Assembly: GCA_021018815.1 (NCBI GenBank)
Contig: JAITYX010000007.1
Span: 1,426,001 to 1,490,000, forward strand
Length of the DNA stretch: 64,000 bases
Origin: Talinum fruticosum
Lineage: Eukaryota; Streptophyta; Magnoliopsida; Caryophyllales; Talinaceae
Reading direction: 5' to 3'
Shown here: in pieces, positions 32,985-46,000 of the stretch
Layout of the letters: every line of letters starts with the position of its first letter
Numbering within the stretch: the stretch's first letter is position 1
The notes under the pieces: model-generated
Databases searched by the model: none
What the model was told of the DNA's origin: nothing
The model's input: the letters and a program-made list of their open reading frames with translations, nothing else
Program-made: the position numbers and the translations under genes

Positions 32985-33170
32985 TGGGTAGCTATTATAG
33001 CGGTTATAATTAGCTATTAGGAGTTGTTATAAGTTGTTATGAGTTGGTATAACGTTTATGAGCGTTTACTGAGCGGTTATAAGCGGTTATGAGCACTTAT
33101 GAGCGGTTATGCGTGCTTATGAGCGGTTATGCGTGCTTTTGAGCGGTTATGAACGGTTAGCGGTTATAAA
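32985..33170. repeat. Subterminal GAGCGGTTAT-type repeats of the MITE
   Basis: Units such as TATGAGCGGTTATGCGTGCT recur with a period of about 20 bp at 33090-33145, and looser copies fill the stretch. The same words occur at 15100-15235 on the other side. Confidence 0.75.
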
Positions 33171-33204
33171 CGCTTTTGTAAATGATAATTCGAACATGCC
33201 TTTA

Positions 33205-33550
33205 TTTTGGATGCTCTTACTTGTTGTGTATGGTTAAATAAGTAGGGTATTATTATATTTATAGTAGTTTCATCAACTTAATGTATAATGAATATTTGAT
33301 CAAGTGTCAAAATCCTAATTATGCACCTAATTAAATATCTAGCACATTTATGAACATAATTCTAAAGAGTACAATAGGATATTTTTTAGGATAATTTTAT
33401 AATCATCTAAATATTTTTAAGATTTAGATTTTTTCATATAAAAAATTCTAAATATTTATTTTGGTGCCTTGTTCTAGAAAGTGGATAATGATTTTTATTT
33501 TTTTTATTGTAACAAAATAAAATATAATTTACGATAATATTTTTTTATAG
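33205..33550 (-). repeat. Probable continuation of the element B 5' LTR
   Basis: After the TTA at 33202-33204 the sequence should continue the B LTR broken at 15066. A minus-strand TATA box (TATAAATAT at 33255-33263) fits an LTR promoter reading towards the B primer site. The outer LTR end was not found; the AT-rich stretch 33300-33550 has no other identifiable content. Confidence 0.5.
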
Positions 33551-33554
33551 AAAT

Positions 33555-33586
33555 TGTCCATGTGTAGCGTGGACATTTGCAACTAG
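33555..33586 (+). mobile_element. Possible Helitron 3' terminus
   Basis: GTCCA-TGTGTAGCG-TGGAC forms a hairpin, followed eight bases later by CTAG and then T. A hairpin about 10 bp before CTRR next to T is the Helitron 3' signature. The 5' TC end was not identified, so the extent of the element is unknown. The short signature could occur by chance. Confidence 0.45.
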
Positions 33587-33691
33587 TGTTGTGTATCTAT
33601 GCCTCTCACATATATTAATAAATAATTAGATAAATAATAGATAAGGCGATTTTGTAGGTTAAAATAATAATGGGTCTACATGTTCCTTAAG

Positions 33692-33700
33692 TATATAAAT
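33692..33700 (+). promoter_or_regulatory. TATA box and CT-rich leader of the LETM1-like gene
   Basis: TATATAAAT at 33692-33700 is followed by a CT-rich region (about 33768-33845), as is usual in plant core promoters and leaders. Transcription would start around 33725-33735, giving a leader of about 235 bp to the ATG at 33966. No other TATA-like site is better placed. Confidence 0.55.
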
Positions 33701-33965
33701 TTGTAGGCATTGTATGTCCACGTAGGCAAACAAATCCTTAGCCTGGCGATATCCAACTCACCTTATTTCCTCTCTCCTCTAGGTCTCTTCAGCATCTCTT
33801 TCTCTCCCTCTCTCCTCTCCCCCTTTTCCTGAGCTGTTCTATAGCAGTCATATCCTCAGCTGCAACATCACCGCCTGTACTAGTGTACTTTTTTCAGTCT
33901 CAAAATTGTTCCCGCGAAATTCTTCTTGCCGATTTTTCTCTCTCTTTCCCCCTCTCTCAGTTCGA

Positions 33966-34006
33966 ATGTCGATAAATTTTCATCACAATAGCTTCTTATC
34001 TCCCAG
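33966..34006 (+). CDS. LETM1-like gene, exon 1
   Basis: [13 protein letters not shown] plus two bases. The ATG is the first in a CT-rich leader and is followed by the donor CAG/GTTTGT. Phase 2 joins the single leading base of exon 2. It is short and least certain of the exons, but the phase fits and the family usually starts with a short basic peptide. Confidence 0.65.
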
Positions 34007-37000
34007 GTTTGTTAATTTCGTCTCCATTTGGTTTGCTGAAATGCGTCATACAATTCATTGCTTGTTAATTGGAGCTAGGGTTTTTGGTTTATTGGTCAAT
34101 CAACTCATTGGCATAGTTTTTTTGTGTGTTATGTGGTTATTGTTTCATTTGAATTTTTCTGTTTGGCTATGGTTTAGTCAGCTGAATTTAAGTTCCTGAG
34201 ATGCGTATTTGCGTTGGAATTTCTGAAATTGAATGTTTTAAATAATTCGAAATTCGATGTTTCGGGGCTCTGCAAGGTTGATCGATAACAAGTAATTTTC
34301 TCATAGTAATTCGGATTGAAAAGAAAATATGATCTCTTTCTCTCGAAAGTTTTATTCTGGCTATTTTGTGCTATGATTGTTTCTGACGTGGACTTCTTTC
34401 ACTTGTGGTTGAGAAGAAAAAGGGGGGTGTTTTGCTCATATAGCTAAGTCTAATCCAAAAAAAGAAAAAAAATATTGAATTCCTCTTTCCTTTTGATAAG
34501 GAATTTTAGGATATCTTTGCACTTTGTTGACTCGAGTTTGCAAGGATTTATATTTTGGAGTTGAGAAGAACTTGGGAATGGCAATTCATCAAGAAACTTT
34601 ACGTTCTTGCTTGTGTGTAAGCATGCATAAATTTCAAATGGATAGTTTGTTCATACCATGGATCAAAATGAGGCGGTTCTGTGAAGAAGCGGAAAGGTCA
34701 AAAAGTTTTAAAGTTGAGTGGAACTGTGTTTTCACTCTGCGATATGCTACGCAATTGCTGCATTAGTGCAATTTCAGTGTACCACATCCGTTACCACGAT
34801 CATGACTGAAACTGCTTTTTGAATCCGTGGTTCATACTGTAGTCATTCTTTTCTAAGGTAAATACTGGGTACATTGAGGCCAGTTCCTGGTTCTATTTGT
34901 TTTGATTACTTGTTTTTATTTTGGGCGGGGTGTGTGGGTATGGGAGGGGATAGTTTTAAGCTAATTATTAGCTGTATTAAAAAATTAAAAGAGAAGGGAG
35001 GATTTATGTTGTCAATTTGTCATGGGTAAATAATATGGGCTATCCTTCTTATCCATAATTTTGCTTGCAGAGTGGAAGAAAATTGGAGAATTAGATTACT
35101 TTGAGTTTCCAGGAGAGCATATACTTTTGATCAGCTCTATTTAATAACTAAGTACTAATCTAAAGGCACAACTTTTGACGTATTTCTCTTTGTACCTTCT
35201 TCAAGGGAAAAAATGTAAGTGATAGAGAAAACCATTGAACTCCGTGAAGGTAGAGTTGGGAAAGTCTAATCCGACATGGTAACACGTCCTGAATCAGACC
35301 TGAAATTATCGAGAGAAACACGAACCCGACAAGACTTGAATGGATTTCGTCTTGAAGCCGGCATGAATTGCCTATTTGGTGTGAAAACATGTCATTTTCA
35401 ATTTTTGAGTATATATAAATTATTTTCGACATTGACACAAAATTTGCTTAATAATTAAATTGGTCGACCTGGACCAACATGTTTCCTGATTCTACTTGAA
35501 GGCATGTCTTCAAAGTATGAGTTGCTTGAATAAATTACTCTTTGGAATAGCTGATCTAATGAGACATTGCGTTACGAAAATTTACCAGTCCAAAAGTGCT
35601 TTTTCCATCCAGCTTTGTGAGCGAGACATTGTGACTAAAAGAATGTTGTCTCTTAGAGCAGAAGTGAATCTCTTATGTTTGTGATTCTGGAGTTTCCAAT
35701 GAGGTGAATATGACCATTCAGATTTCAGAATGTAGGAGGCTGTATGTTCAATATCTTGTCTGGGAGGAAAATAACTTGGCTGGTCAACCTTCTAAAAACG
35801 TGTTGGGAGTACAACTATTTGTAAGCTCAGTTATGATCTTTTGGTGTGGCTTGGGTGCTTCTGCTTCTACTAGTGATGATTTGATACTTTTCTACAATTG
35901 TTAGTCTCTTTCGAAGTCAGCTTTCAAGACATATTTCTACACATTTCTCTTAATTTTTGATTTCATATTCTAGAGTCCATATCTTAATTTATCAACATAA
36001 TAGTAATCTTTGTTTTAATAAGAATTTTGCGTGTTCAACTTCATTGAAGTAGAAAATGTATAGTTATCTAATCTTTAAAAAAATATAATTTCACAAATTA
36101 TTGAATTCATAAAAAGGAGTTATTGTGAATTTGTCCAGTTAATACCCAAATTTTCATTATTCAATGATTCAATTTTGCTTGACTTCGGAAATCTTCTAGC
36201 ACATAAAATAGTTTGCGAATAATTCATTTTGTCCTTGTTACCTATTAAAGCCCCCTAGACAGCGGTGACTAGAAAACAGCATTGCTAAATAAAACAACAT
36301 TCAATACAAACCTACTATGTAATTTGAAGGTTATAGATTAAAAGATACTATGTCATTGGATGTGACCCAGGAAGTCTACTGTATGGTTGAAATTTGACTT
36401 TGGAAGTTAATACTCTTTCGTTTCTGTATTTGCAGCACTTCAGCTCAATGGATAGCACAAAAATCAAGCAAATTCCGCTACTTTTACCAAGAGGGTGATA
36501 TTGATCATAATATGTCTGACTGGAGTAATTCAGGAAAGAAATCCTTAGGTACTTGCACAGAATATGAGAACCAAAATGGTAGTTATAGTTGTAGATACTT
36601 TAGAGCCAGGAAGCACATTTTGTTTTCTCTTAAATCAAAAAGGGCTTGGAACCTCGTTCCATTTGCTTCTGCCAAGGATGATGTAACCATTAATGGAAGT
36701 TATGAAGCTGGAAATGATGTTGAGGCAATGAGAATCAGACTTGATAAAGCTCTGCAAAATGAAGATTACAATGGTGGACTTGTACAATCATTGTACGATG
36801 CAGCAAGAGTTTTTGAGTTGTCAATCAAGGAGCGAAGGTCATTATCAAAAATATCATTGTTCTCAGCAGCTTGGCTAGGTGTTGACAAGGATGCATGGAC
36901 AAAAGAACTATCATATCAGGTTGCCATGAAACATTCATTAGATGACCATTTTACTTGCAGTAGTTCTAAGTCGCTAGTGTTCTTCAGCACTATGATCTTA

Positions 37001-40000
37001 CCTAAGATTGGAATAGCTGATGATGTAATTTGTTTTCAAGCGATATACTACCTCTTTTCCATTTTGTTCTTTGCGGTTGGACAATGTTTTGCTCTTAATC
37101 TAACTTTCTTAAATGATTATGAATGCAGTATTGGCCGATAGGGCTCTTATATCTCTGTTAAACCTGAATTCATTATTTAGCATTAACATTCCACTTTCTT
37201 AAGATATATCTTTGGATTTTATATCTTTTCTTAAGATGGGATTTCTATGTTCAGAGCGATCGTCAATATTGGGTTGTATTGTCAGTTTTGAATTGTATTG
37301 TCCTCTATTATTTTCTTGTATACTATTGGGCTGTTTATGCTTTACTGATATTGGGTTCAACTGAATTTGAAGCTTCACTATTTAATCATAGGGTTGAGTT
37401 GTATACCTCTTCTTCCTGCATGTTCCTATGGGGGATTCTGGGGATTGATTTGATTTGGATTGGATTTAACCAAAATAGGCATTGGTACTCTTGTAGTTAT
37501 ATATATTTGGAAAAGAATTGCTTTTTTTTTTCTAAAAAAAGAAAAAAGGAAATAAAAGAAGGGTATTGCTCAGTCTTTATCTCTGGTAGTTAATTGCATG
37601 CATTTTGTTGAACGAAATTGAAAAGGATTAGAGTCAAGCAATCTTAACTGTGATGATACAGTTTTCAGGGACAAGTACATTAATTGACTAACTCATGTTC
37701 GGATGCTTCTTTGGTGTACTCTTATAGCATACTGAAACAATTTACGAAGACCTCCAACGAGCCCATAGAATCTCTAATCTGTTGCCGTTAGTCTGCTCAT
37801 AGACTACTTTCCTTTTGGTAACAGAAAAAATGGGCTAGATGTTTATCAAAATTTATGTAGAAAGGGCAGATAAAAATGGCAGAATGCTTTAAATTTTTTA
37901 TTTTTGAGCATCTGTCCTGTGTTTATTTGATCCTTTAGAATCTCTTCACTGATTTCTTTTGCTAATTAATTTTCCTAGGCTGCTGCATACGCCGTACTGC
38001 AAGCTGCAAACGAGATTTCATTATGTAGGGATGGAACAGACAAGGATGCAAATAATGTTGTGCAGAGAAGGTACTATCTTTGCTTTTCTTAAAATGTTTG
38101 ATTAGTGCATTTGAATCTCATCAGATTATCTGTTAGTATCTTTTTTCTTGGGATTCTTTATGATTGCTGTTGTGATAGTTTGGGGAAATGCCTTTGAAGG
38201 TGTCTTGAGATATTGTTCCCTGAACTTTTGATGATATTTAGGTGGATACATCATACACAACATCTATTTTATACTAATGAAATGACCACTTAAAGTGTAT
38301 GTACTGTTTCTTGAATACACTCGATAAGAATCGCTGGATATTGTCGAAAGTTGGCGTTGAAATGTATAATGGTTATGTAGATGTTAAATTTCTCTAGAAA
38401 ACACATTTTATTCATAAACTTTGCATAAATAAGAAAATGTTGCTGTCTTTTTAATGCCCCCCCAATTTCATCGTGTGCTCTGTGATTTGGGATGGTATTG
38501 ATGTTTTATCGAAGTGTTTTCTCACTTTAGTGATAAAAAGGATAAGATTTTCCACAATAGATTACACTTAGTCTTAAGGATAATTTTGCAGCAAAACCTT
38601 ATGTTGAAGTGTTATATTGGGTGCGAATCAAAAGTTTTGAGTAATGTCGTGGACTACTTGGATCGGATCTTAACCCTTTCTTGGGCTAGACTATTGGTTA
38701 AAGTTTGGCTCCCTCCAAATCTCGGTAATTTATACAGAATATCATTTCAAGGACATTTTTGTCCCGCCTTTGGGGGTGGGGGAGAGGGGAGGATTATTAT
38801 TGCATTAAAGGAGGGAAAAGATGACAAAACATCATGCCCCTAAGCCCGATGAATTGTTCAATATTTCTTCGATGAGTGAATAATATTATACTCTGTCACA
38901 ATGAATCACTTGGCGGTTGGCTTGTAAAACATAGCTCGCTTCAAAATAGACCTTATCTCGCCACTTTTAAGAATACATTCGTATTACGCTTTATTGCCTT
39001 CTCTTTTGAAAGTCCGCTCTTGGAGAGATTAAGTCACCCTAGAGGGGGTGAATAGGATGATGATGAAATTTGCTTATGAATAAAGAGTAAGATCGTCTCG
39101 AGTAGAGTTGGAGTCACGGGTGAACTCGAGAAAACAATATGTAATATAGAAGCGAGAATAGGTTGAACAAGTAGACGATCCGAGTCTAGAATGTACTCGG
39201 AAAATTGACAACAGAGAAAGTACGTGGAAACCCTCTTGGGGTAGAAAACCACGGACCGTGCTAATCCAAGCACGAAGTCAAATCCACTATTTTGAATCCA
39301 CAAAATACGGTAGGTCGACTCAACCCCAAGTTGCTTCCTTGGACAACTCCTTACAAGTTTTTACTAGACTCGGATATTCCCTTATCCGATCTAGTACTTC
39401 CTAACCGAGATAACCCTTACAGTCGGGGACAACCGAGTTGAGTTAACCCTTACGGCTCGGTCAAGGGACCTTATTTAGAAAGTAAGAAAGAAAGTGTTTG
39501 TAACTAAGTATAAGACCTTACAACTCGGAATATTATGAAATACGTAATTGGAGTTGTAAGTAGAAGATCGAGAATGAATACAATGACTTGTGATCAAGTA
39601 TGGATCTTAACAATAGATTCGGCAATCTTCAAGTTGACACGAGTGTTTGGGGCTAGGTCGAAGCGGAAAAAGCCTTGTCTGCTGGTGATTTGACATTTTG
39701 AAGCCAGGTTACTTTTGTAATTCAAATTTAGGATAGCCTCGTTTGAATAACCTACAAAAGCAAATCAATTTTGGTTCTCAAAGTATAAAATACTTTGGTC
39801 CAAGATTAGACACGGATAATATTATAATTAAAATGATTAAGTAACTAATTATCTAGGTCGAAAAGGAATGGAATTTTCCGAGTCTAATATCCATGAAACT
39901 CAAATTCCATATTAGTCGAGTCTAGAAGGCAATCAAGTTAGATAAAGAATATCGAGTAAACGGACTTGTTCTAGACTAAACAAAATTCAAACTAAAGTAT

Positions 40001-43000
40001 GCTGACTTGGAACAATGTAATTTACGAAGAACGAAGTCAAACCTGAGTTTATTCCGCGAAAAAGATAGTGTTTGAATCATGCGATATATCCGAGTGTTGG
40101 GTGACTCGGAACCGAGTCATACTGTCTCGAGTCAATCAACGTCAGGCGAGAACAACATAATAGATATTATAACACTTAGAAGAAATGTTATATCACTCGT
40201 AAAAGTTTCTAAGGCACAAAGAATGACTTGGAATCAAAACTTTATAAGTGAGAAAGTCTTATACCTAATTCTCTTGATAGAACTCGGAAAAGTGAGATGT
40301 GAAGTCCGAGTCTTCATCTTTGCACCTCTAAATCACTTAAGATATTTGCTTCCATGCCTATATAATGTACAACCTTCGAGAACAAAAAGCTGTAGAACTC
40401 TCAAGGACACCAAACAAGTCCTTAGTCATTCTGTAGCCAGATGTTTTCATTCCCTAATTCTTCCTTTAATTTGAGATTCCCCCTACCCAAGATATAAGAA
40501 AAACATTTTACTTGTGTGTTATTCAATTTCTCATGAGCACTGATCGTTTGGTTATTCTAATTGATGCAGCTTGTTACGGCTGTCAGCCCCTCTAGAGAGC
40601 ATAATCAGAGAGAACTTATCTGGAAAGCAGCCTGAAATTTTTGAATGGTTTTGGACAGATCAAATTCCAACTGTGGTAACAACATTCGTCAATCATTTTG
40701 ATAGGGACCCACGCTTTAAGGCTGTTACGATGTATGTGGGAACCTTACCTCGTGCAACTTGATTTCTTGGCAGCTATTTATTTATTTATTTTTTGCAACC
40801 ATTATTCTGTAATTAACTAAGTTATTCCTTGTTCAGGTCTGGGGATAGAATGCCACACAGTTCCAGTAATGCCAGCGGTGTTGCACTTATTGTGCTGGCT
40901 TTGGTATGCATTGCCGTGATAACAAAGCTTGGACCAGCTAAAGTTTCTTGTCCACAGTTCAATTCTATTATCCCTGATATAACTGGTACCTTGATGGATG
41001 TGCTAGTCAATCTTGTTCCTATTCATGAAACTTACCATGCTGTGAAGGGCATTGGTCTATGCAGAGAATTTCTGCTCTATTTTGGACCTCGGGCTGCATC
41101 TTGTGGGGCAAGAGATGACAGCATAGCAGATGAGACAGTATTCTGGGTTGATCTCGTGCAGAAGCAGCTGCAAAGAGCTATCCATAGAGAGAAAATATGG
41201 TCAAGACTTACTACATCTGAAAGTATCGAGGTGAGCAATAAATCAGGCTTGTCTTTTCTAACTGAATTTAGACTTGGATAGACCTTCATTTTTAGCCAAT
41301 GTCCAACAAATTTGTCTTCTGACTGGTGCAATAGTGGTGACTTCTAAGCCAGAGCTGTTTGGAAATGTTAATATCTTCACCTCGAGACACCAATTAGGAA
41401 AGCAAATAGAAGATGGAAGAGTTGGGGACAAGGTCAGAAGACGGAGAGTTTTGGAATTATGTTTGCATGTACAGTTGTACACCGTAGTGAAAAGAGTGAA
41501 ACATTAATGTGACCACTGATGAGCAGAGACCTCGTCTGTCAAACTTATGTTGAGCGAACGTCGCAGTATGTGATGCAAAACATGCCAACGGGCCCAGATC
41601 TTGTGATAACTCTTTGCTGGAAGCCTATAATATCCTGCAAGAATCCTGACATACCATAATGGTATATAGGGCCTTGTCCTTGAAGATCTTTTTGAGTAAA
41701 GTCATGCCCGAGCACTTCCTTTTGGTTTATTCTAGCCATTTTGGTCTAGAATCCTGACATACCATAATAGTATATAGGGCCTTGTACTTGAAGACCTTTT
41801 TGAGTAGAGTCATGCCTGAGCACTTCCTTTTGGTTTGTTCTAGCCATTTTGGTCTCCTTTTTGAGCACTCCCTATTGGGCATCGAGGTACATTATCTTTA
41901 AATGTACTAACCGTCTAATCCTCTTGTTGCTCACCTTATTTTAAACAAAGGTATCAGTATCACCTTTTCCCAAATCACTTTATCTTTAGTATATTTACAA
42001 TTATTTGAAGGGAATCCATTGGCATATTTGTTACCTGAATATACCTTGTTGAGATTGCAAGCAAGTGCTTTGAAACTGATGATCTCTCATGTCAAATCAC
42101 ATGGGCAAACAATAACTACTTGTCATAATTTACTATTTTTGCTGGTACGAGTTAGCTCAATTGGTAGAGTCTGTAAGGGCTAATTTTAGGAGCCCTACTT
42201 TCTAAGCTCGCCTGATTCAGTCCTGCACCTTGTTTGCACCCCCTAAAGCTCTTACAAAGGGGTTGTTGCTATTACTTTAATGGATGCCCATGTTGAAGTG
42301 TTAATTTGTGACTTATGTTGCTTGGACAGGGCCATAAAGTGTTGTGTGCAACTTTAATGGATGGCCATGTTGAAGTGTTAATTTGTGACTTATGTTGCTT
42401 GGACAGGGCCATAAAGTGTTGTGTGTCCAATGCGGGTCTCCTGTTGGACTCCACAATTTTCTGAGAAATTCATTTTTGGTTCAATATGAATAGTTGTACA
42501 TACCCATGCTTGAGTGTCAGCGTACTTGAGGGAAATTGAAGAGCCTAAGTAACATAGTTTGTCACTGTCTTTACATGCTAGTGTACGAGTAATTATATCT
42601 TTCAAAGGAAACATGGTGTATGATACGATGTTGAACATAGCATATGAAGCTCTGTTTGCAGTCTAGAGTCGCATAAATTTGACTGCTTAACTAACTTTTG
42701 TTTTTGTTCAAACTTCAAAGTTAACTGTCCATAACATGACACAGACTTTTCTCAGATCAAACTCAAGTTCTTTGGGCTGCATATGACTTTCAACTTCATA
42801 TGAATACTTACATTTAATAACCAAAGACCTAATCCTAATGCATTCATTGGCTTACCATTTTTGACACACCAATAAGTTTAACTTCTAAGTGTGAAAGACT
42901 GTACCTTTCTAAGTTTTTACAAGTAGTTAGGAAAAATAGTTAGAGTCTTTTCAAAGAGATTTACTATGTGAAAGGGTTTGGGTCTTCCATGTTTTCAAAG

Positions 43001-46000
43001 ATATGCGGGTTTAATTATCTAACCTGACTAACCTGAGGAGAGCAACTACCTACTAGGAGGTTACTAGAGCACTAATAGCATACTCCTGGATCTATAGACT
43101 TGGGGTGCTTATTGATGCTACAGCTCTTTACAACTACATATTATTTTTCACTTTGAAATTTGTTGTGAATTTACGTTTTATCGTTAATTAATTTTTTTGT
43201 TGGTGAATATTTATGTATATAAAGTTTATCTCGCTAAGGATGGCCGTGGAGCATGTAAGTGGTGGATATAGCTATACCCACACTATATTTGCCCCATTCC
43301 TATACCCATACTCCCATTAGATATTTTAGGTATACTTGGGTTTATTTGGATAAGTATGTAAGGATTTTAATAACTAATATCCATTGGGTACTTTAATTTA
43401 ATTTTATGTCTTAAGAAATTCATGAATAAATTTGAACGGATAATTAATTGCAAAAATGTATCGGGTCTATTTCAGCTAGTTGTCACGAATAATATTACAC
43501 GAATAATATTACAAACATAGTGTTTGAAGTTTGAGTTTATAGGTGAATAGACAAGTTGAATGTGACAAAATCGTTTGAGGTATTTCGGCCTTGTTCCTTT
43601 TGAACTGATAGAAGTTATAAAGAGATATGATTTGATAAAATTTTTTAACGTATTCATATGTGTATTTGATACTTATGTGCAACATATTTATATTTTTATT
43701 TATGAATTGAATGTAATTTTAAAATTATAAAATTTATATATTTGTGATGCCAAATGCACATATGTCATGTTTTTTATGATTTCCATGTTTAAATGATTTT
43801 TAGTAGTTGAGGACATTTATTTCAAACTTATAAAATTAAGGTCATTTTCGATTACTTATTACATGAAAGTCATTTATGTATCTATAAAAACTCTTTTTCA
43901 TAAAACATAATTTCTTTTTTTTTTCTAAAAATAAAAAAAGAAGAAAACAAATCATCAAATTGGCATATATGCATTTGATATAACAAATATATAAATTTAA
44001 TAATTTAGTAATTTATGTTAAATTCATAAATAAAAATACGAATATGTTTTACATAAATATAAAAATACATTAAACATCTTATATTCCGTACAGCTTCTTA
44101 GCTCCTTACAGTTGCTTAACTTTGTATTGATGGAAGTGTACTCTTTTGGGCCTCTATATAGTTCTTCCTCAAGGGGTTATTGATCAAGTTACAGCTATAT
44201 GCATGAATTTTCTTTGGTGAGCTGCTAGCACATATAAAAGACATCCATATGTAGCTTGAAAAGGCACTTGCTTGCCTAAAAAATTTGGAGGGTTTGGACT
44301 GAAAGAACTCAGTAGTTGGAACAAAGCATGTAACCGTAAGCTTGTTTGGGAAATAGCCTTAAAGAAAGATGTTTTATGGGTCAAGTGGATCCATGAAAGG
44401 TATCCCAGACATGTTTCTTGGTGGGATTTATTTCCACATAATGATGCTTCCTGGTATTTGAAAAAGCTGAGTCAGGTGAAAGAGCGATTTCAATGGGGTA
44501 GCATATCACTGAGGAAATGGCACTGGTCATCAGGACTGGATGCAAAGCACGCAGTTGCAAAAGGATATATTTGGAACTTAAATGTTTCTTGTAAGGCTCA
44601 GTGGGCTAGAATAGTCTTGTCAAGGGTTAATGTCCCAAAGAATTCCTTCATTACTTGGGTGTATATGAGAAATAGGCTGCCTGTCAAGGAAACAATGGCA
44701 AAGTGGAATGCACAAATTGATTCAAGATGTGTTCTGTGCAATCAGAGCATTGAATCTGCTGAGCATTTATTCTATTCATGCTCCTTTGCTCACAAGATCA
44801 GAGAAAAGCTATATGTACCTGGCTGAATAGCCAAACACAGGGCAAATGCAAAGGTTTGGGAGAAACAACTCTTTATCAATGCATGGTGGAAAGACTGAGG
44901 TAAACATATCTATGCTGTGTTTGCAGCTACGATATATAGCTATACAACATCTGGTGGGTAAGGAATCAGGACATTTTTCAGCAGCAAACCTCCAGCTGGC
45001 AAGAGGTGGTTCATAGAATTAAAGAACAGGTCAAGCATACATTATTGTTTGTAGCTAAGGATTCCAAGAGAAATGTGATTTGTATAGATGCAATCTGTAG
45101 TTAAACTGGCCTCTGAGCTGGTTAGGGAGGCATGGCCTCTACTGGGATGGTGGTACTGATTGTTATTTACTCGCTGTGAGTTTGTTAGTGGCAAAGAAGA
45201 TCATTAGCTGAAGGTTTGCTCTTGGAGAGTCGTAGTCACCCTAGAGGGCGGGTGAATAGGGTGAAGAGGAAATTTTAACAAATGGAAGCATTAAAGTTTA
45301 AACTAAATAATCAAGATAATCCGAGTCTAGATTGGATGCACTCGATTTATGTGGAAACCCTCCTGGGCAAAAACCACGGCTAGTGCTAATCCAAGTATCA
45401 AGTCAAATCCACTATTTTGAATCCACAAATACGAGTAGGTCGGCTCAACCATAATTGCTCCCTTAAACAATTCATTACGGAATTTTCTTAGACTCAAAAG
45501 TTCCCTTATCTCGATCTAGTACTTTCTAACCGAGGTAACCTTTACAATTAGGGACAATTGAGCCGAGTTAACCCTTACGACTCAAGGGACCTTACTTAGA
45601 GAGTAAGAAAGAGTATGTGACTGATTATAAGACTTTACAACTCATAAAAGTGTTAAGTACGGACTAGGAGTTGGAAGAAAAAGATTGAATGAGTATTATA
45701 CACAGAGATATAATTTTAGCAATCTTCAAGTCCTTGAAGTGGCTTCTATTTATAGATAACCAAGCGATTAGCCGTTGTGACTATCTTTTGATTAGAAGTC
45801 CTTTGTGACCGTTGTAACGGTTCTTCCGAGTCGCTCGTAAAAGATCCGTTGAGATGTGAACGTTGTGCAACGCCTCTTGACTCCTTAGGATGTCCCAATC
45901 CACCGGTGGTGTCCGAAAAGTAGGGTGGAAATCACCGTTAAGCTTACCGTTGAAGATTTTCGGCTTTGGAAACAGACAACCTTGACACGACTTCCGGCCT

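Larger units (their letters stand above)
15067..33201. mobile_element. Harbinger/Tourist-like MITE, split by element C
   Basis: Left end GGGCATGTTTG at 15067 and right end CGAACATGCCT ending at 33201 are inverted repeats. Both are flanked by TTA (15064-15066 and 33202-33204), the target size and sequence typical of PIF/Harbinger. Subterminal regions on both sides carry many short GAGCGGTTAT / TATGAG units, and the middle is an AAT microsatellite in which element C sits. Without C the element would be about 780 bp and non-coding. Class assignment rests on ends and TSD only. Confidence 0.75.

Noticed and set aside
34524..34766. Possible extra coding exon or small gene in intron 1 (80 codons)
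   Set aside because: No family resemblance, and using it would break the in-phase join of exons 1 and 2.
36920..37141. Extension of exon 2 to the stop at 37141
   Set aside because: The frame stays open past the GT donor by chance; conservation stops at 36919 and exon 3 continues the protein.
42144..42230. Functional tRNA gene
   Set aside because: The A-box is good but the B-box is imperfect and the anticodon and acceptor stems do not form; better explained as a SINE-like relic.
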